Under the pieces are notes generated by a model. It worked only from the letters and a program-made list of their open reading frames with translations. It ran no database searches and was not told where the DNA came from. Position numbers and translations under genes: made by a program. A DNA stretch of 64,000 nt, taken from NCBI GenBank assembly GCA_017534115.1, contig JAFWDD010000029.1, positions 1 to 64,000 of the forward strand. Reading direction: 5' to 3'. This DNA comes from Bacillota bacterium (GTDB lineage Bacteria > Bacillota > Clostridia > Lachnospirales > Anaerotignaceae). Positions 42,161-50,793 of the stretch are shown here, piece by piece. Numbering within the stretch: position 1 is the stretch's first letter; the number at the start of each line of letters is the position of its first letter.

Positions 42161-43822
42161 TCATTCCACAGGAACATAAACCTCGTTGCCGTCTTCATCG
42201 ACTACAAGCTGGAACTGAGGCGGATTGTTGTCTCCGCCGCCGTTATCGGGTTCAGGTTCAGGTTCGGGAGTGTTATACTCGGGCTCAGGAGTATTGTTCT
42301 CCGGCGCGGGTGTGTTGTTTTCCGGCTCAGGCGCGTTGTTCTCAGGTTCTGCCGTGTTGTTTTCTTCCGGCGTTGTTTCCGCAGGCTCCGCCGCGTCAAC
42401 CTTTTTCTGTCCTATGGTAACCTCATCGGCTGTTGCCGAATAGGTAGATCTGTTGAAATACTCTCTGCTTTCCAGATTTCCGTTTATATAAACCAGTTTA
42501 TAAACATCTATAACGCTTCCCGCGGATCCGGTTTTTGTTACTACTCTCTGGCCTTCGGGAAGATCAGGATCATAGGTTATTTTTTCCGCCGGCTTCGCCA
42601 CAGATGAAACATATACGGACTCAAAGTCTATGGTTCTGTTTGCCGGTCTTGTTTCATATCCGTAAATATTGGCGTAAACTTTGTTGTTCGCTGTATACAT
42701 CTCAACATAAACAGGATATTTTGTATTGTTCTTAAACTTGAAATCTGTGTATGTTCCGGCAATCGCCGCGTCCATTCCGGCAGGAACATATCCGATTTTC
42801 AATGAATGGTTTCTTCTTTCAACAACCTCCAGCTCCGCTCTTATTACAGCGTTGTAAAGGGTTGTGGATACCTGGCATACGCCTCCTCCGACACCGGAAG
42901 TAAGAACACCGTTTTCAATAACTCCGGCGTACTGATATCCATTTGCCAAAGTTTGATCTCCCATAGCGTTATAGCTTGAGAAAATCTCTCCCGGCTGAAC
43001 AACGGAACCGTTGATATTCGCGGAAGCTATGCGCATATTCTCGTTTCTGCCCCAGTCTCCGTTGGAATAGCTTGTATAATATGAACCCAGAACCTTGAAA
43101 TTTCCGTCAAGGTCCGCTTTTCTAACAGCCGGCTCGGTTTTTACCGTATTTATAACATATATGCCGCTGAAGCCGCTGGCGATCATATCCTTGATGTCCT
43201 TAACGGTAGCTTCCTGATTTACCGCGTAGCCGTCGGAATCCTGAGTAATATTTATGCCTGAGTCTGTTCTCTGGATAGACGCATCCACCGCGGGAACATC
43301 GATTACTCCGGCAATTCTTTCAACCGTACTTTCTATTCCGCCGTTTTCCGTCATAAGCTGAAGCTCAAAATCAACAGGATTTTCCTCAAGAGCTTTTACC
43401 GCCTTGTAGTTTTCCTCTGTGCTGCCTGTTCTGGCATATTCGTAAGCTTCCTTCGCGGCACCTTCATAATCGTATGTGGTGCCTAAAAACTCGGGAGTCA
43501 CATTCCACGATTTATCGTTATAGGCCGCCGTAAACATGGGCTCTGTCTCTTTGGAAGCGAACTTTTCCTTTAAGAAAGAAACACATTCTTCTTCAGTCAT
43601 GCCGCTTACATCCGCTCCCTCAATGGTAATTCCCTTATATATAGTATCCCCCGCAAGGGCGTCTTCCATTTTTGTTTCGCTTTTCGTTATGCTTTCCGTA
43701 ACTCCGGAAATTTTGGAAGGCGTTTTGCATCCGCTCAATCCGAATACAAATGCCGCTGACAGTATTGCTGCGGTAATTCTTTTTGTCACAAACAATTTTT
43801 TGTTCCTTTCACCAAAATCCAT
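42161..43822 (-). CDS. VanW-family lipoprotein with peptidoglycan-binding domain
   Basis: A 553-residue surface protein. The signal ends in a lipobox-like GLSGC (Cys32), so it should be lipid-anchored. A tandem PG-binding-type region (ADVSGMTEEECVSFLKEKF..., and a second VDASIQ...GYAVNQEATVKDIKDMIASG) is followed by the VanW/G5-adjacent core (NGDWGRNENMRIASANINGSVVQPGEIFSSYNAMG, GVGGGVCQVSTTLYNAVIRAELEVVERRNHS). The C-terminus is a Pro/Glu/Asn-rich tail built of seven-residue units. Such proteins are common in Gram-positives; the molecular role is not established. It is followed by the lrp gene without a visible terminator. Confidence 0.93.
   Translation of the reverse strand: MDFGERNKKLFVTKRITAAILSAAFVFGLSGCKTPSKISGVTESITKSETKMEDALAGDTIYKGITIEGADVSGMTEEECVSFLKEKFASKETEPMFTAAYNDKSWNVTPEFLGTTYDYEGAAKEAYEYARTGSTEENYKAVKALEENPVDFELQLMTENGGIESTVERIAGVIDVPAVDASIQRTDSGINITQDSDGYAVNQEATVKDIKDMIASGFSGIYVINTVKTEPAVRKADLDGNFKVLGSYYTSYSNGDWGRNENMRIASANINGSVVQPGEIFSSYNAMGDQTLANGYQYAGVIENGVLTSGVGGGVCQVSTTLYNAVIRAELEVVERRNHSLKIGYVPAGMDAAIAGTYTDFKFKNNTKYPVYVEMYTANNKVYANIYGYETRPANRTIDFESVYVSSVAKPAEKITYDPDLPEGQRVVTKTGSAGSVIDVYKLVYINGNLESREYFNRSTYSATADEVTIGQKKVDAAEPAETTPEENNTAEPENNAPEPENNTPAPENNTPEPEYNTPEPEPEPDNGGGDNNPPQFQLVVDEDGNEVYVPVE
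42246..42370 (-). repeat. 21-bp coding repeats in the VanW gene tail
   Basis: About five tandem units coding for variants of NTPEPEN (NTAEPEN, NAPEPEN, NTPAPEN, NTPEPEY). A spacer-like flexible tail; copy number may vary between strains. Confidence 0.75.
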
Positions 43823-43889
43823 ATACTTGTTTTACCCCCTGTATTTTCTCTATCCTAAATTTTATGTAATTAATCCAAATTTATTTGAC

Positions 43890-43991
43890 TCATTTAGAAA
43901 CAAACTGGGAAACTATTCCCAAAATCAGCAGTATTACGATTAAAATCGCAATAACAGCCAATATGTTTTTTCTTGATTTTTTTCTTCTCAT
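43890..43991 (-). CDS. Small membrane protein, 33 aa
   Basis: A frame of 33 residues: a basic start (MRRKKSRKN) followed by a single hydrophobic helix (ILAVIAILIVILLILGIVS) and QFVSK. GAGGG lies seven bases before the ATG. It sits 67 bases upstream of the VanW gene on the same strand with no terminator between, so it may be the first gene of that unit. Positive-inside topology. Function unknown. Confidence 0.6.
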   Translation of the reverse strand: MRRKKSRKNILAVIAILIVILLILGIVSQFVSK

Positions 43992-44319
43992 AATATTTCC
44001 CTCTATTATGGTTATAATATCACATCTTTATTATATATTAATTTTCCAAATAAATATACAAAAAATTTCAAATATCCGCATTTTTATCAAAATTTATATT
44101 TTTATCAGGATTCATTTAAAAATTTTTCCGAAACCCCGAAAAAATTCCCTGTATATAGGGTTTAATTCCCTCTTAATTGGTAAATATGACCCTGCGGATT
44201 CTTATATAGCTTTATTTTATTAATTTTTAAAAACCCGCCCTGCCCCAATCTTGATATTTCTCACTTATTAACCTATAATATCTAAATAGATAATTATGTA
44301 TTTGAAAGGAGTTTTTTCA
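43992..44319. other. Intergenic region before the 44.3-kb aminotransferase
   Basis: 328 very AT-rich bases. Contains a palindrome CCCTGTATATAGGG near 44150 and the downstream promoter at 44251-44279; no gene or recognised riboswitch seen. Confidence 0.55.
44251..44279 (+). promoter_or_regulatory. Promoter of the 44.3-kb aminotransferase
   Basis: TTGATA (44251-44256), 17-base spacer, TATAAT (44274-44279). Confidence 0.75.
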
Positions 44320-45513
44320 ATGATTTCCGAAAAAATGAAAGATCTTGTCAGCAAGAGTTCAGTTATAAGAGCAATGTTCGAAGAAGGAAAACAGATGGCT
44401 AAGATTTACGGCAAAGAAAACGTTTACGATTTCAGTCTCGGCAATCCCTCTGTCGCTCCTCCCGAAACAGTTAAAGAAGCGATTAAAGATATTTTAGACA
44501 ACGAAGAGCCTACATTCGTACATGGATACACCAGCAATTCCGGCTATGAGGATGTTCTCCAGTTTGTCGCTGAAAAATTAAATCAGAAATTCGGCACAGA
44601 CTTTACGCCTCAGTGCATTGCTATGACAAATGGAGCCGCCGGCGGAATTAATGTTATTTTCAAGGTTCTCCTCAATCCCGGAGACGAGGTTATCGCATTT
44701 GCGCCCTTCTTCGGCGAATATCGCAACTATGCTGTTAATTATGACGCAAATCTGGTGGTAGTTGATCCCGATTTTGAAAAAATGCAGATAAACTTCAAAG
44801 ATTTTGAAAGCAAAATTACCCATAAAACAAAGGCTGTTATTATTAATTCCCCCAATAATCCCTCCGGTGTTATTTATTCTGAAGAAACATTAAACACCGT
44901 AGCGGAAATACTGTACAAAAAGCAGAAGGAATTCGGCACAAGCATTTATCTTGTTTCCGATGAACCTTACAGAGAGCTGGCTTATGACGGAGCTGTTGTT
45001 CCTTATGTTACTAAATTCTATAAAAACGCAATCGTTGGTTATTCCTTCAGCAAAACACTTTCTCTCCCCGGCGAAAGAATCGGGTATATTGCAGTTTCTC
45101 CCGAAGCTGATAGTTTTGAGGAAATAATGGCGGGAGTTTCCGTTGCAACGAGAATTCTTGGCTTCGTAAACGCTCCTTCACTTTTCCAGAGAGTTGTTTT
45201 AAAATGCTTTGATGAAAAGTCCGACCTGGATGTTTATGACAGAAACAGAAAATACCTTTACAATATGCTCACATCCTTGGGATTTGAGTGCATTTATCCT
45301 CAGGGAGCATTTTATCTCTTCCCCAAGACTCCCATTGCCGATGATGCCAAATTCTGCAATGACGCAAAGGAATTCCGCATACTTATGGTGCCCGGCTCCG
45401 CATTCGGATGTCCCGGATACGCAAGACTGGCATACTGTGTATCCTTTGATACTATTAAAAATTCAGAGGAAAGCTTTAGAAAGTTAGCCAAAAAATACGG
45501 CATGATCAAATAA
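44320..45513 (+). CDS. PLP-dependent aminotransferase
   Basis: A 397-residue fold-type I aminotransferase. FSLGNPSVAPPETVKEAI at the start, TNGAAGGINVIFKVLLNPGDEV, NSPNNPSGVIY, SDEPYRELAYDG and the lysine in GYSFSKTLSLPGERIGYI are all present, so it should be active. It is only distantly like the 40.5-kb enzyme and lacks partner genes. The ATG at 44320 follows AAAGGAG; an earlier ATG at 44296 would lie upstream of that site. Substrate unknown, probably an aromatic or branched amino acid. Confidence 0.93.
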   Translation: MISEKMKDLVSKSSVIRAMFEEGKQMAKIYGKENVYDFSLGNPSVAPPETVKEAIKDILDNEEPTFVHGYTSNSGYEDVLQFVAEKLNQKFGTDFTPQCIAMTNGAAGGINVIFKVLLNPGDEVIAFAPFFGEYRNYAVNYDANLVVVDPDFEKMQINFKDFESKITHKTKAVIINSPNNPSGVIYSEETLNTVAEILYKKQKEFGTSIYLVSDEPYRELAYDGAVVPYVTKFYKNAIVGYSFSKTLSLPGERIGYIAVSPEADSFEEIMAGVSVATRILGFVNAPSLFQRVVLKCFDEKSDLDVYDRNRKYLYNMLTSLGFECIYPQGAFYLFPKTPIADDAKFCNDAKEFRILMVPGSAFGCPGYARLAYCVSFDTIKNSEESFRKLAKKYGMIK

Positions 45514-45704
45514 ACAGCTTCCTCTCCTAAGGCTCAGGAACTCCGCCCCTAAGAACCCGCAAGGGACTTTGCCCATTGACCCGTATAATTAAGTATCTGA
45601 AGGTTGACGGCTATACTTTATTTTCATGAAATTCAAAATTTCAGCCAAATAACTCTTCTAAATAATGCAATAATTACGAAGCGGCAATACTTTTTTGGAA
45701 AAAC
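45514..45704. other. GC-richer degenerate intergenic stretch
   Basis: Bases 45520-45590 (CTAAGGCTCAGGAACTCCGC and AAGGGACTTTGCCC) are clearly richer in GC than the flanks and contain short inverted pieces (GGG...CCC). Stretches of this look recur between genes in some gut Clostridia. It could be a decayed repeat element; nothing coding is evident. Confidence 0.35.
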
Positions 45705-45738
45705 AAAAATCTCAGCGATAATTCACTGAGATTTTTAT
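45705..45738. terminator. Bidirectional terminator between two aminotransferase genes
   Basis: AAAATCTCAG pairs with CTGAGATTTT around ten bases, with A and T runs on both sides; serves both convergent genes. Confidence 0.88.
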
Positions 45739-45740
45739 TT

Positions 45741-46835
45741 TTATTCTACCAGTTTTTTCAATTCGCGCAGAAAGTTTTCATTATCCTCCGGTTTAAGGAA
45801 TGAAAACCGCAGGAATGTATCATCCAAAAATGTAAAAGTTGATGCGTCTCTGACAAACATTTTCTTTTTTATAAGTATATGGAAAATCTCTCCCGAGGTT
45901 ATCTTATCAGTAAGAAGCTTCAAAAGCACAAAATTGGACTGTGTTTCATAAAACTTTATGTTTTTCCATGTGGAAAGCTCTGCGTAGGCTTTCTTTTTCT
46001 CGTCAGCAACAAATTTTTTTGTCTTGGCAATAAATTCTTTGTCTCTGAAGATATTCTCTCCGGCAAATGCAGCCAGAATATTTACAGACCAAGGGTCTTT
46101 TTTCTCCTTGAGCTCCTCGAAAAATTGCTTATTGCTGCAAATTCCGTATCCAAGCCTGATTCCCGGAGCTGCAAAAAACTTGGATATTCCTCTTATTACA
46201 AAAAGGTTGTCGAACTCGTCCGCAAGAGGAATTGATGTTATATTATCCAGATTTTCGGAAAACTCTATATATGTCTCGTCTATCATCACGCGGATGCCTG
46301 ACGATTTGCAGTGAGCAAGAATTCTGCGCATCTGCTCTTTGTTTATCGCTGTGCCTGTTGGATTGTTGGGGTTGCAGGCTATGAAAAGTCCTACATCCGG
46401 TTTGAGAAAATCCAAAAGTCCGTCTACATCGATCTTAAAATCATCCTCTTCCTTCAACGGGAAATACTCATATGAAGAACCGGCTATTTTAAGCTCTCTT
46501 TCATACTCGGAATATGCCGGACCGAGAATAACGGCTTTTTTTGCATTTGCGCATTTTATATATGAAGATATGAGCTCCGTGGATCCGTTTCCAACTGTTA
46601 TATTTTCCATTTTGGCGCCTGTATACTCACCTATGCTCTCTCGAAGCTTTTCGTAGTTTTTGTCAGGATATACGGAAACCAAATCTATATTTTCAGCCAA
46701 AAGCTTTTTTGCTTTTTCGGGAAAACCCAAGGGGTTTACGTTTCCGGAAAAATCCAGTATCTCGTTTTTAGGTATGCCGAATGTTTTTTCGGCCCAATCC
46801 AAGTCTCCTCCGTGAACTGTATAAGGCTTTTTCAT
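45741..46835 (-). CDS. CobD/HisC-like PLP aminotransferase-fold enzyme
   Basis: A 364-residue protein most like L-threonine-O-3-phosphate decarboxylase (CobD) with histidinol-phosphate aminotransferase as the next best match. The N-terminal VHGGDLDWAEKTFG...ILDFSGNVNPLGFP is the CobD-type opening; ACNPNNPTGTAI, IDETYIEFSE and the lysine in IRGISKFFAAPGIRLGYG follow. CobD makes the aminopropanol linker of cobalamin, yet no cob gene is nearby. The ATG at 46835 with GAAGGG upstream is chosen; the frame is open 14 codons further. Precise reaction uncertain. Confidence 0.85.
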   Translation of the reverse strand: MKKPYTVHGGDLDWAEKTFGIPKNEILDFSGNVNPLGFPEKAKKLLAENIDLVSVYPDKNYEKLRESIGEYTGAKMENITVGNGSTELISSYIKCANAKKAVILGPAYSEYERELKIAGSSYEYFPLKEEDDFKIDVDGLLDFLKPDVGLFIACNPNNPTGTAINKEQMRRILAHCKSSGIRVMIDETYIEFSENLDNITSIPLADEFDNLFVIRGISKFFAAPGIRLGYGICSNKQFFEELKEKKDPWSVNILAAFAGENIFRDKEFIAKTKKFVADEKKKAYAELSTWKNIKFYETQSNFVLLKLLTDKITSGEIFHILIKKKMFVRDASTFTFLDDTFLRFSFLKPEDNENFLRELKKLVE

Positions 46836-47166
46836 ATTAATCCCTTCTTTTTCTTTTTTCTGTTTATATTTTAGCACATTTTCTTTTCAAAAACCGAAAA
46901 AATTTTCCGCGTTCCCGTACTTATATTTATCGTTTTTTACCCGAATTCGTAAAATATTTGTATAAATACACACAAAATATATAAATCTTTTAGTTGTAAG
47001 CGCGCCATTTTAGGTTTATTTCAGCCTTTAAAGTGTTCTTTTTTTAATACAATCCAAAAATTTGGGCTTTTTGTGTTTTTTTGCTATTGCATTAAAGCAA
47101 AAAATATGATAGATTCTATGGTACAGAAACAATTGTACTTCTAAAAAATACACGGAGGCAGTTAAT
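46836..47166. other. Divergent intergenic region
   Basis: 331 AT-rich bases between two divergent genes. The only clear element is the promoter at 47087-47115; no gene or structured RNA recognised. Confidence 0.55.
47087..47115 (+). promoter_or_regulatory. Promoter of the ACT-hom-ask operon
   Basis: TTGCAT (47087-47092), 17-base spacer, TAGATT (47110-47115). Confidence 0.6.
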
Positions 47167-47610
47167 ATGGAAAAGGACAAAAATTTCTTCATCGTTGAAA
47201 AAAGTGTTCTGCCCGAGATTTTTATAAAGGTTATGGAAGTTAAAAACCTTCTGGAAAGCGGAAGAGAAACCGTGGTTCAGGAAGCCGTCGCAAAGGTTGG
47301 AATCAGCCGCAGCGCGTTTTATAAATACAGAAATCACGTTTATCCTCTTTACGAAAACACACGCGGTAAAACAGTTACTTTCGGAATGAATCTTGATGAT
47401 ACGAAAGGCGCTTTATCAAATGTGCTGAATATAATCGCGGAGGCAGGCGCCAACATACTCACAATAAACCAGAATATTCCTATTAACGGTTTAGCAAATG
47501 TTACTATAAGCATAGAAACAAACTCCATGGAATCGGATTTTGAGGAGCTTATGCAGAATCTTTCCGACTTAGTAGGAGTTCATAAATTTAAAATTATTGC
47601 CAGGGAGTGA
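47167..47610 (+). CDS. ACT-domain protein (PheB/UPF0735 family)
   Basis: A 147-residue protein: an N-terminal helix-turn-helix-like segment (ETVVQEAVAKVGISRSAFYKYRNHVYP) and a C-terminal ACT domain (TVTFGMNLDDTKGALSNVLNIIAEAGANILTINQNIPINGLANVTISIET). Members are often placed before threonine-pathway genes, as here, seven bases before homoserine dehydrogenase. It probably senses an amino acid and regulates transcription or the neighbouring enzymes; the mode is not established. Confidence 0.93.
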   Translation: MEKDKNFFIVEKSVLPEIFIKVMEVKNLLESGRETVVQEAVAKVGISRSAFYKYRNHVYPLYENTRGKTVTFGMNLDDTKGALSNVLNIIAEAGANILTINQNIPINGLANVTISIETNSMESDFEELMQNLSDLVGVHKFKIIARE

Positions 47611-47617
47611 ATTTAAT

Positions 47618-48856
47618 ATGATAAATACAGCTATTTTAGGTTACGGCACAGTAGGCTCGGGCATAGCCGAAGTTCTTACCATGAACGGCGAGCTTATTGC
47701 AAAAAGAGCCGGAGACAGGCTTGAAATAAAACATATCCTTGATCTGAGAGATTTTCCCGGAGATCCTTTCGAGAGCATAATAACTCACGATTTTGAGGAT
47801 ATTTTAAACGATGACAGCATAAAGATCGTTGCTGAAGTAATGGGCGGCGTAGAGCCTGCTTACACATTCACAAAAAAACTTCTTCAGAAAGGCGTAAGCG
47901 TTGTTACCTCAAATAAAGAGCTGGTAGCCGCTCACGGACCGGAGCTCATAGCCATTGCGGCAAGCACAAACGCCAATTACAATTTTGAAGCAAGCGTAGG
48001 CGGCGGAATCCCCATCATCCGTCCCATAAACACAAGCTTTACCGCAGATGAAATTCTTGAAATATCCGGTATTTTAAACGGAACCACAAATTTCATACTC
48101 ACAAAAATGACAGCTGAAGGTACAAGCTTTGATGTTGCTTTGAAGGAAGCTCAGGATCTTGGATATGCGGAAAGAAATCCCGAAGCCGATATAAAAGGCT
48201 TTGACCCCTGCAGAAAAATAGCGATCCTCGCATCTCTTGTGCTTGGAAAAACTGTGGATTATAACGATATTTACACAGAAGGTATTGATAAGATAACACC
48301 TGTGGATCTGGAGTATGTAAAAAAACTGAATTGCGCTCTCAAGCTGGTAGCTTCATTGAAGCTTCTTGACGAAGGCGTTTTTGTTAAGGTAACGCCTTTA
48401 ATGATTCCTATGGCGCATCCTCTTTCCATGGTAAACGATTCATACAACGCTGTATTCGTTAAAGGAAACGCCGTGGAAAACACAATGTTTTACGGCAGAG
48501 GCGCAGGAAAGCTTCCCACTGCAAGCGCATGTGTTGCCGATATGGTTGATTCCGCAAGGAACCTCGGCAAAAACGTTAAAATCGACTGGTCAAGCGAAAA
48601 GGTTCAGTTAATGCCTTTGGACAACACACCTGTAAACGCTCTCATAAGAGTTAAATATAATTCTGAAAAGGATGCCAGAAACGCATGCTCAGAAGTTTTC
48701 TCAGGCTGCAAATTCGCGACTCTTAACCACTGCTTCGATGAATTCGCTGTACTTGTTGAAAACGAAACAGAAGGCTCTCTTTCAGAAAAATGCGCAGCTT
48801 TGAAAGAAAAATCAGCTGTAAGCGATATTGCGAACATTATAAGATTTGAAAACTAA
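47618..48856 (+). CDS. hom: Homoserine dehydrogenase
   Basis: Reduces aspartate semialdehyde to homoserine for threonine and methionine. The 412-residue chain has the Rossmann start NTAILGYGTVGSGIAEVL, the VTSNKELVAAHG loop, GGGIPIIRPI, ISGILNGTTNFILTKM and DIKGFDPCRKIAILASL, plus a short C-terminal ACT-like region. The ATG at 47618 with AGGGAG upstream is used. It is the second gene of the ACT-hom-ask operon; feedback control by threonine is expected for the family. Confidence 0.96.
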   Translation: MINTAILGYGTVGSGIAEVLTMNGELIAKRAGDRLEIKHILDLRDFPGDPFESIITHDFEDILNDDSIKIVAEVMGGVEPAYTFTKKLLQKGVSVVTSNKELVAAHGPELIAIAASTNANYNFEASVGGGIPIIRPINTSFTADEILEISGILNGTTNFILTKMTAEGTSFDVALKEAQDLGYAERNPEADIKGFDPCRKIAILASLVLGKTVDYNDIYTEGIDKITPVDLEYVKKLNCALKLVASLKLLDEGVFVKVTPLMIPMAHPLSMVNDSYNAVFVKGNAVENTMFYGRGAGKLPTASACVADMVDSARNLGKNVKIDWSSEKVQLMPLDNTPVNALIRVKYNSEKDARNACSEVFSGCKFATLNHCFDEFAVLVENETEGSLSEKCAALKEKSAVSDIANIIRFEN

Positions 48857-48902
48857 TCAATTTTTTTATAATGATACTTTAAGATCAGAGGAGGAAAAAA
48901 CT

Positions 48903-50123
48903 TTGTTAATTGTACAGAAATTCGGAGGATCATCCGTTGCGGACGCCCAGCGTATTTTCAACGTGGCAAACCGCATCATAGACACAAAAAACGAAGATAA
49001 TCAAGTGGTTGTAGTTCTTTCCGCACAGGGAGACACAACAGACGATTTAATCGACAAGGCAAAGGAAATCAATCCCAAGCCGGCAAAAAGAGAAATGGAT
49101 ATGCTCCTTGCGACAGGAGAACAGCAATCTGTGGCGTTAATGGCTATGGCTTTAAATGCTCTTGGATATAACGCCATTTCATTAAACGCTTTTCAGGTGC
49201 AGCTGACTACTACATCTGATTACAGCAACGCGAAAATAAAAGACATTGACACAGAAAGAATCAAAAGGGAGCTTGCCCGCGACAACATCGTACTTGTGGC
49301 AGGATTCCAGGGCGTCAACATTTTCAATGACGTAACCACTCTCGGAAGAGGCGGTTCCGATACCACAGCCGTAGCAATCGCGGCAGCGTTAAACGCAGAC
49401 GCGTGCGAAATATACACCGACGTTGACGGAGTATACACAGCAGACCCCAGAATCGTAAAAGACGCATCTAAACTTGAGGAGATCAGCTATGACGAAATGC
49501 TGGAGCTGGCTTCTCTGGGTTCAAAGGTGCTTCACAACCGTTCGGTTGAGTTAGCTAAAAAATATCACATACCCCTTGTGGTTCGTTCAAGTTTTAATAA
49601 AGTTAGCGGTACTGTAGTTAAGGAGGACAGCAAAATGGAAAAAATGCTCGTAAGCGGTGTTGCCGCAGATAAGGATATAACAAGAATCTCACTTTTGAAT
49701 ATAGAAGATACCCCCGGCAAGGCATTCGAGGTATTCTCAATTTTAGGAAGAAACGATATCAGCGTTGATATTATTTTACAGTCCATCGGTAGAGACGGCA
49801 CAAAGGATATTTCCTTTACAGTCGCAAAATCCGATGCTGACGCTGCATGCGAAATACTTGAAAAATACAAAGACAAAATCGGCGTAGGAACAATTTCCCT
49901 GGACGACAATGTTGCAAAACTTTCAATCGTAGGCGCAGGAATGGCAACTCACGCAGGCGTTGCAAGCCTTATGTTTGAAGCGCTTTATGATGCAAGAATC
50001 AACATCAGCATGATCTCCACATCTGAAATCAAGATTTCAGTTCTTATAAACAAAGACGATGTTGAGCTTGGCATGAGAGCTATCCACCAGAAATTCAATC
50101 TCGCAGCGTTAAACAGCTTATAA
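48903..50123 (+). CDS. Aspartate kinase
   Basis: First step of the aspartate family pathway (lysine, threonine, methionine). The 406-residue protein begins LLIVQKFGGSSVADAQRI, has the TLGRGGSDTTAVAIAAALNADACEIYTDVDGVYTADPR substrate region, and two C-terminal ACT domains (DITRISLLNIEDTPGKAFEVFSIL and VAKLSIVGAGMATHAGVASLMFEAL), so it is an allosteric LysC-type single-function enzyme. The TTG at 48903 is chosen because GGAGG lies nine bases upstream and the protein then starts exactly at the family's conserved N-terminus. It lies 46 bases after hom. Confidence 0.96.
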   Translation: MLIVQKFGGSSVADAQRIFNVANRIIDTKNEDNQVVVVLSAQGDTTDDLIDKAKEINPKPAKREMDMLLATGEQQSVALMAMALNALGYNAISLNAFQVQLTTTSDYSNAKIKDIDTERIKRELARDNIVLVAGFQGVNIFNDVTTLGRGGSDTTAVAIAAALNADACEIYTDVDGVYTADPRIVKDASKLEEISYDEMLELASLGSKVLHNRSVELAKKYHIPLVVRSSFNKVSGTVVKEDSKMEKMLVSGVAADKDITRISLLNIEDTPGKAFEVFSILGRNDISVDIILQSIGRDGTKDISFTVAKSDADAACEILEKYKDKIGVGTISLDDNVAKLSIVGAGMATHAGVASLMFEALYDARINISMISTSEIKISVLINKDDVELGMRAIHQKFNLAALNSL

Positions 50124-50140
50124 TACCCTATAAAAGAATC

Positions 50141-50172
50141 GGGACCGTTCACAAAATGAGCGGTCCTTATTT
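50141..50172 (+). terminator. Terminator of the ACT-hom-ask operon
   Basis: GGGACCGTTCA pairs with TGAGCGGTCCT around CAAAA, then TATTTTAT. Confidence 0.88.
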
Positions 50173-50735
50173 TATATCTTTTTCTGAACTTTTGCCGGAT
50201 TGCCAAATGCGATTACATTTTCGGGAATGTCTTTTGTTACTACGGAACCGGCTCCGATTATTGAGTTGTCGCCTATGGAAACTCCCGGTAGTATAATGGA
50301 GCCCGATCCTATCCATACACATTTGCCTATATACACCGGCGCAGGTATCAGTGATGCTCTTTTATCAGGTGAAATATCATGATTAAGAGTCGCAATTACT
50401 ACATTATGGCCAATAAGCGCATTGTCGCCTATTCTTATTCCGCCCTGATCCTGAAAACGACATCCGGAATTTATAAATACACCTTTGCCAACGATTATGT
50501 TCTTTCCGCAATCCGTTGTAAAAGGCGGAAAAAGCCCGAATCTTTCGTCAACTTCTCTGCCGGTAAGTATGGAGAACAGTTTTCTTATTTCCTCCGGTTC
50601 ATGGAATTTTCCGTTTATCTCAGATGTTATCTTCATTGCCTCAAAGCTGAGTTTCGTCATATATATATGCAAAGGCGAACCTGCCGGGACATATTCGCCG
50701 TTATTCATTCTTTCCAGAAATTCTTTAGTGTCCAT
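50172..50735 (-). CDS. Sugar O-acetyltransferase (maltose acetyltransferase-like)
   Basis: A 187-residue left-handed beta-helix acetyltransferase. The N-terminal helical domain includes ERMNNGEYVPAGSP; hexapeptide repeats and the catalytic His of ATLNHD follow, then GAGSVVTKDIPENVIAFGNPAKVQKKI. Transfers acetyl from CoA to a sugar hydroxyl. Active as a trimer. It runs toward the ask terminator, with its 3' end abutting it. A second, related gene lies at 59.6 kb. Confidence 0.93.
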   Translation of the reverse strand: MDTKEFLERMNNGEYVPAGSPLHIYMTKLSFEAMKITSEINGKFHEPEEIRKLFSILTGREVDERFGLFPPFTTDCGKNIIVGKGVFINSGCRFQDQGGIRIGDNALIGHNVVIATLNHDISPDKRASLIPAPVYIGKCVWIGSGSIILPGVSIGDNSIIGAGSVVTKDIPENVIAFGNPAKVQKKI

Positions 50736-50793
50736 CGCAAAACCTCCTCTTCATAAGTTGATTATACTCTCATCCATATGTATTTTTCAACAT

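Noticed and set aside
42246-42370. Possible CRISPR or non-coding tandem array
   Set aside because: The repeats are 21 bp, have no spacers and stay in frame within the VanW protein tail.
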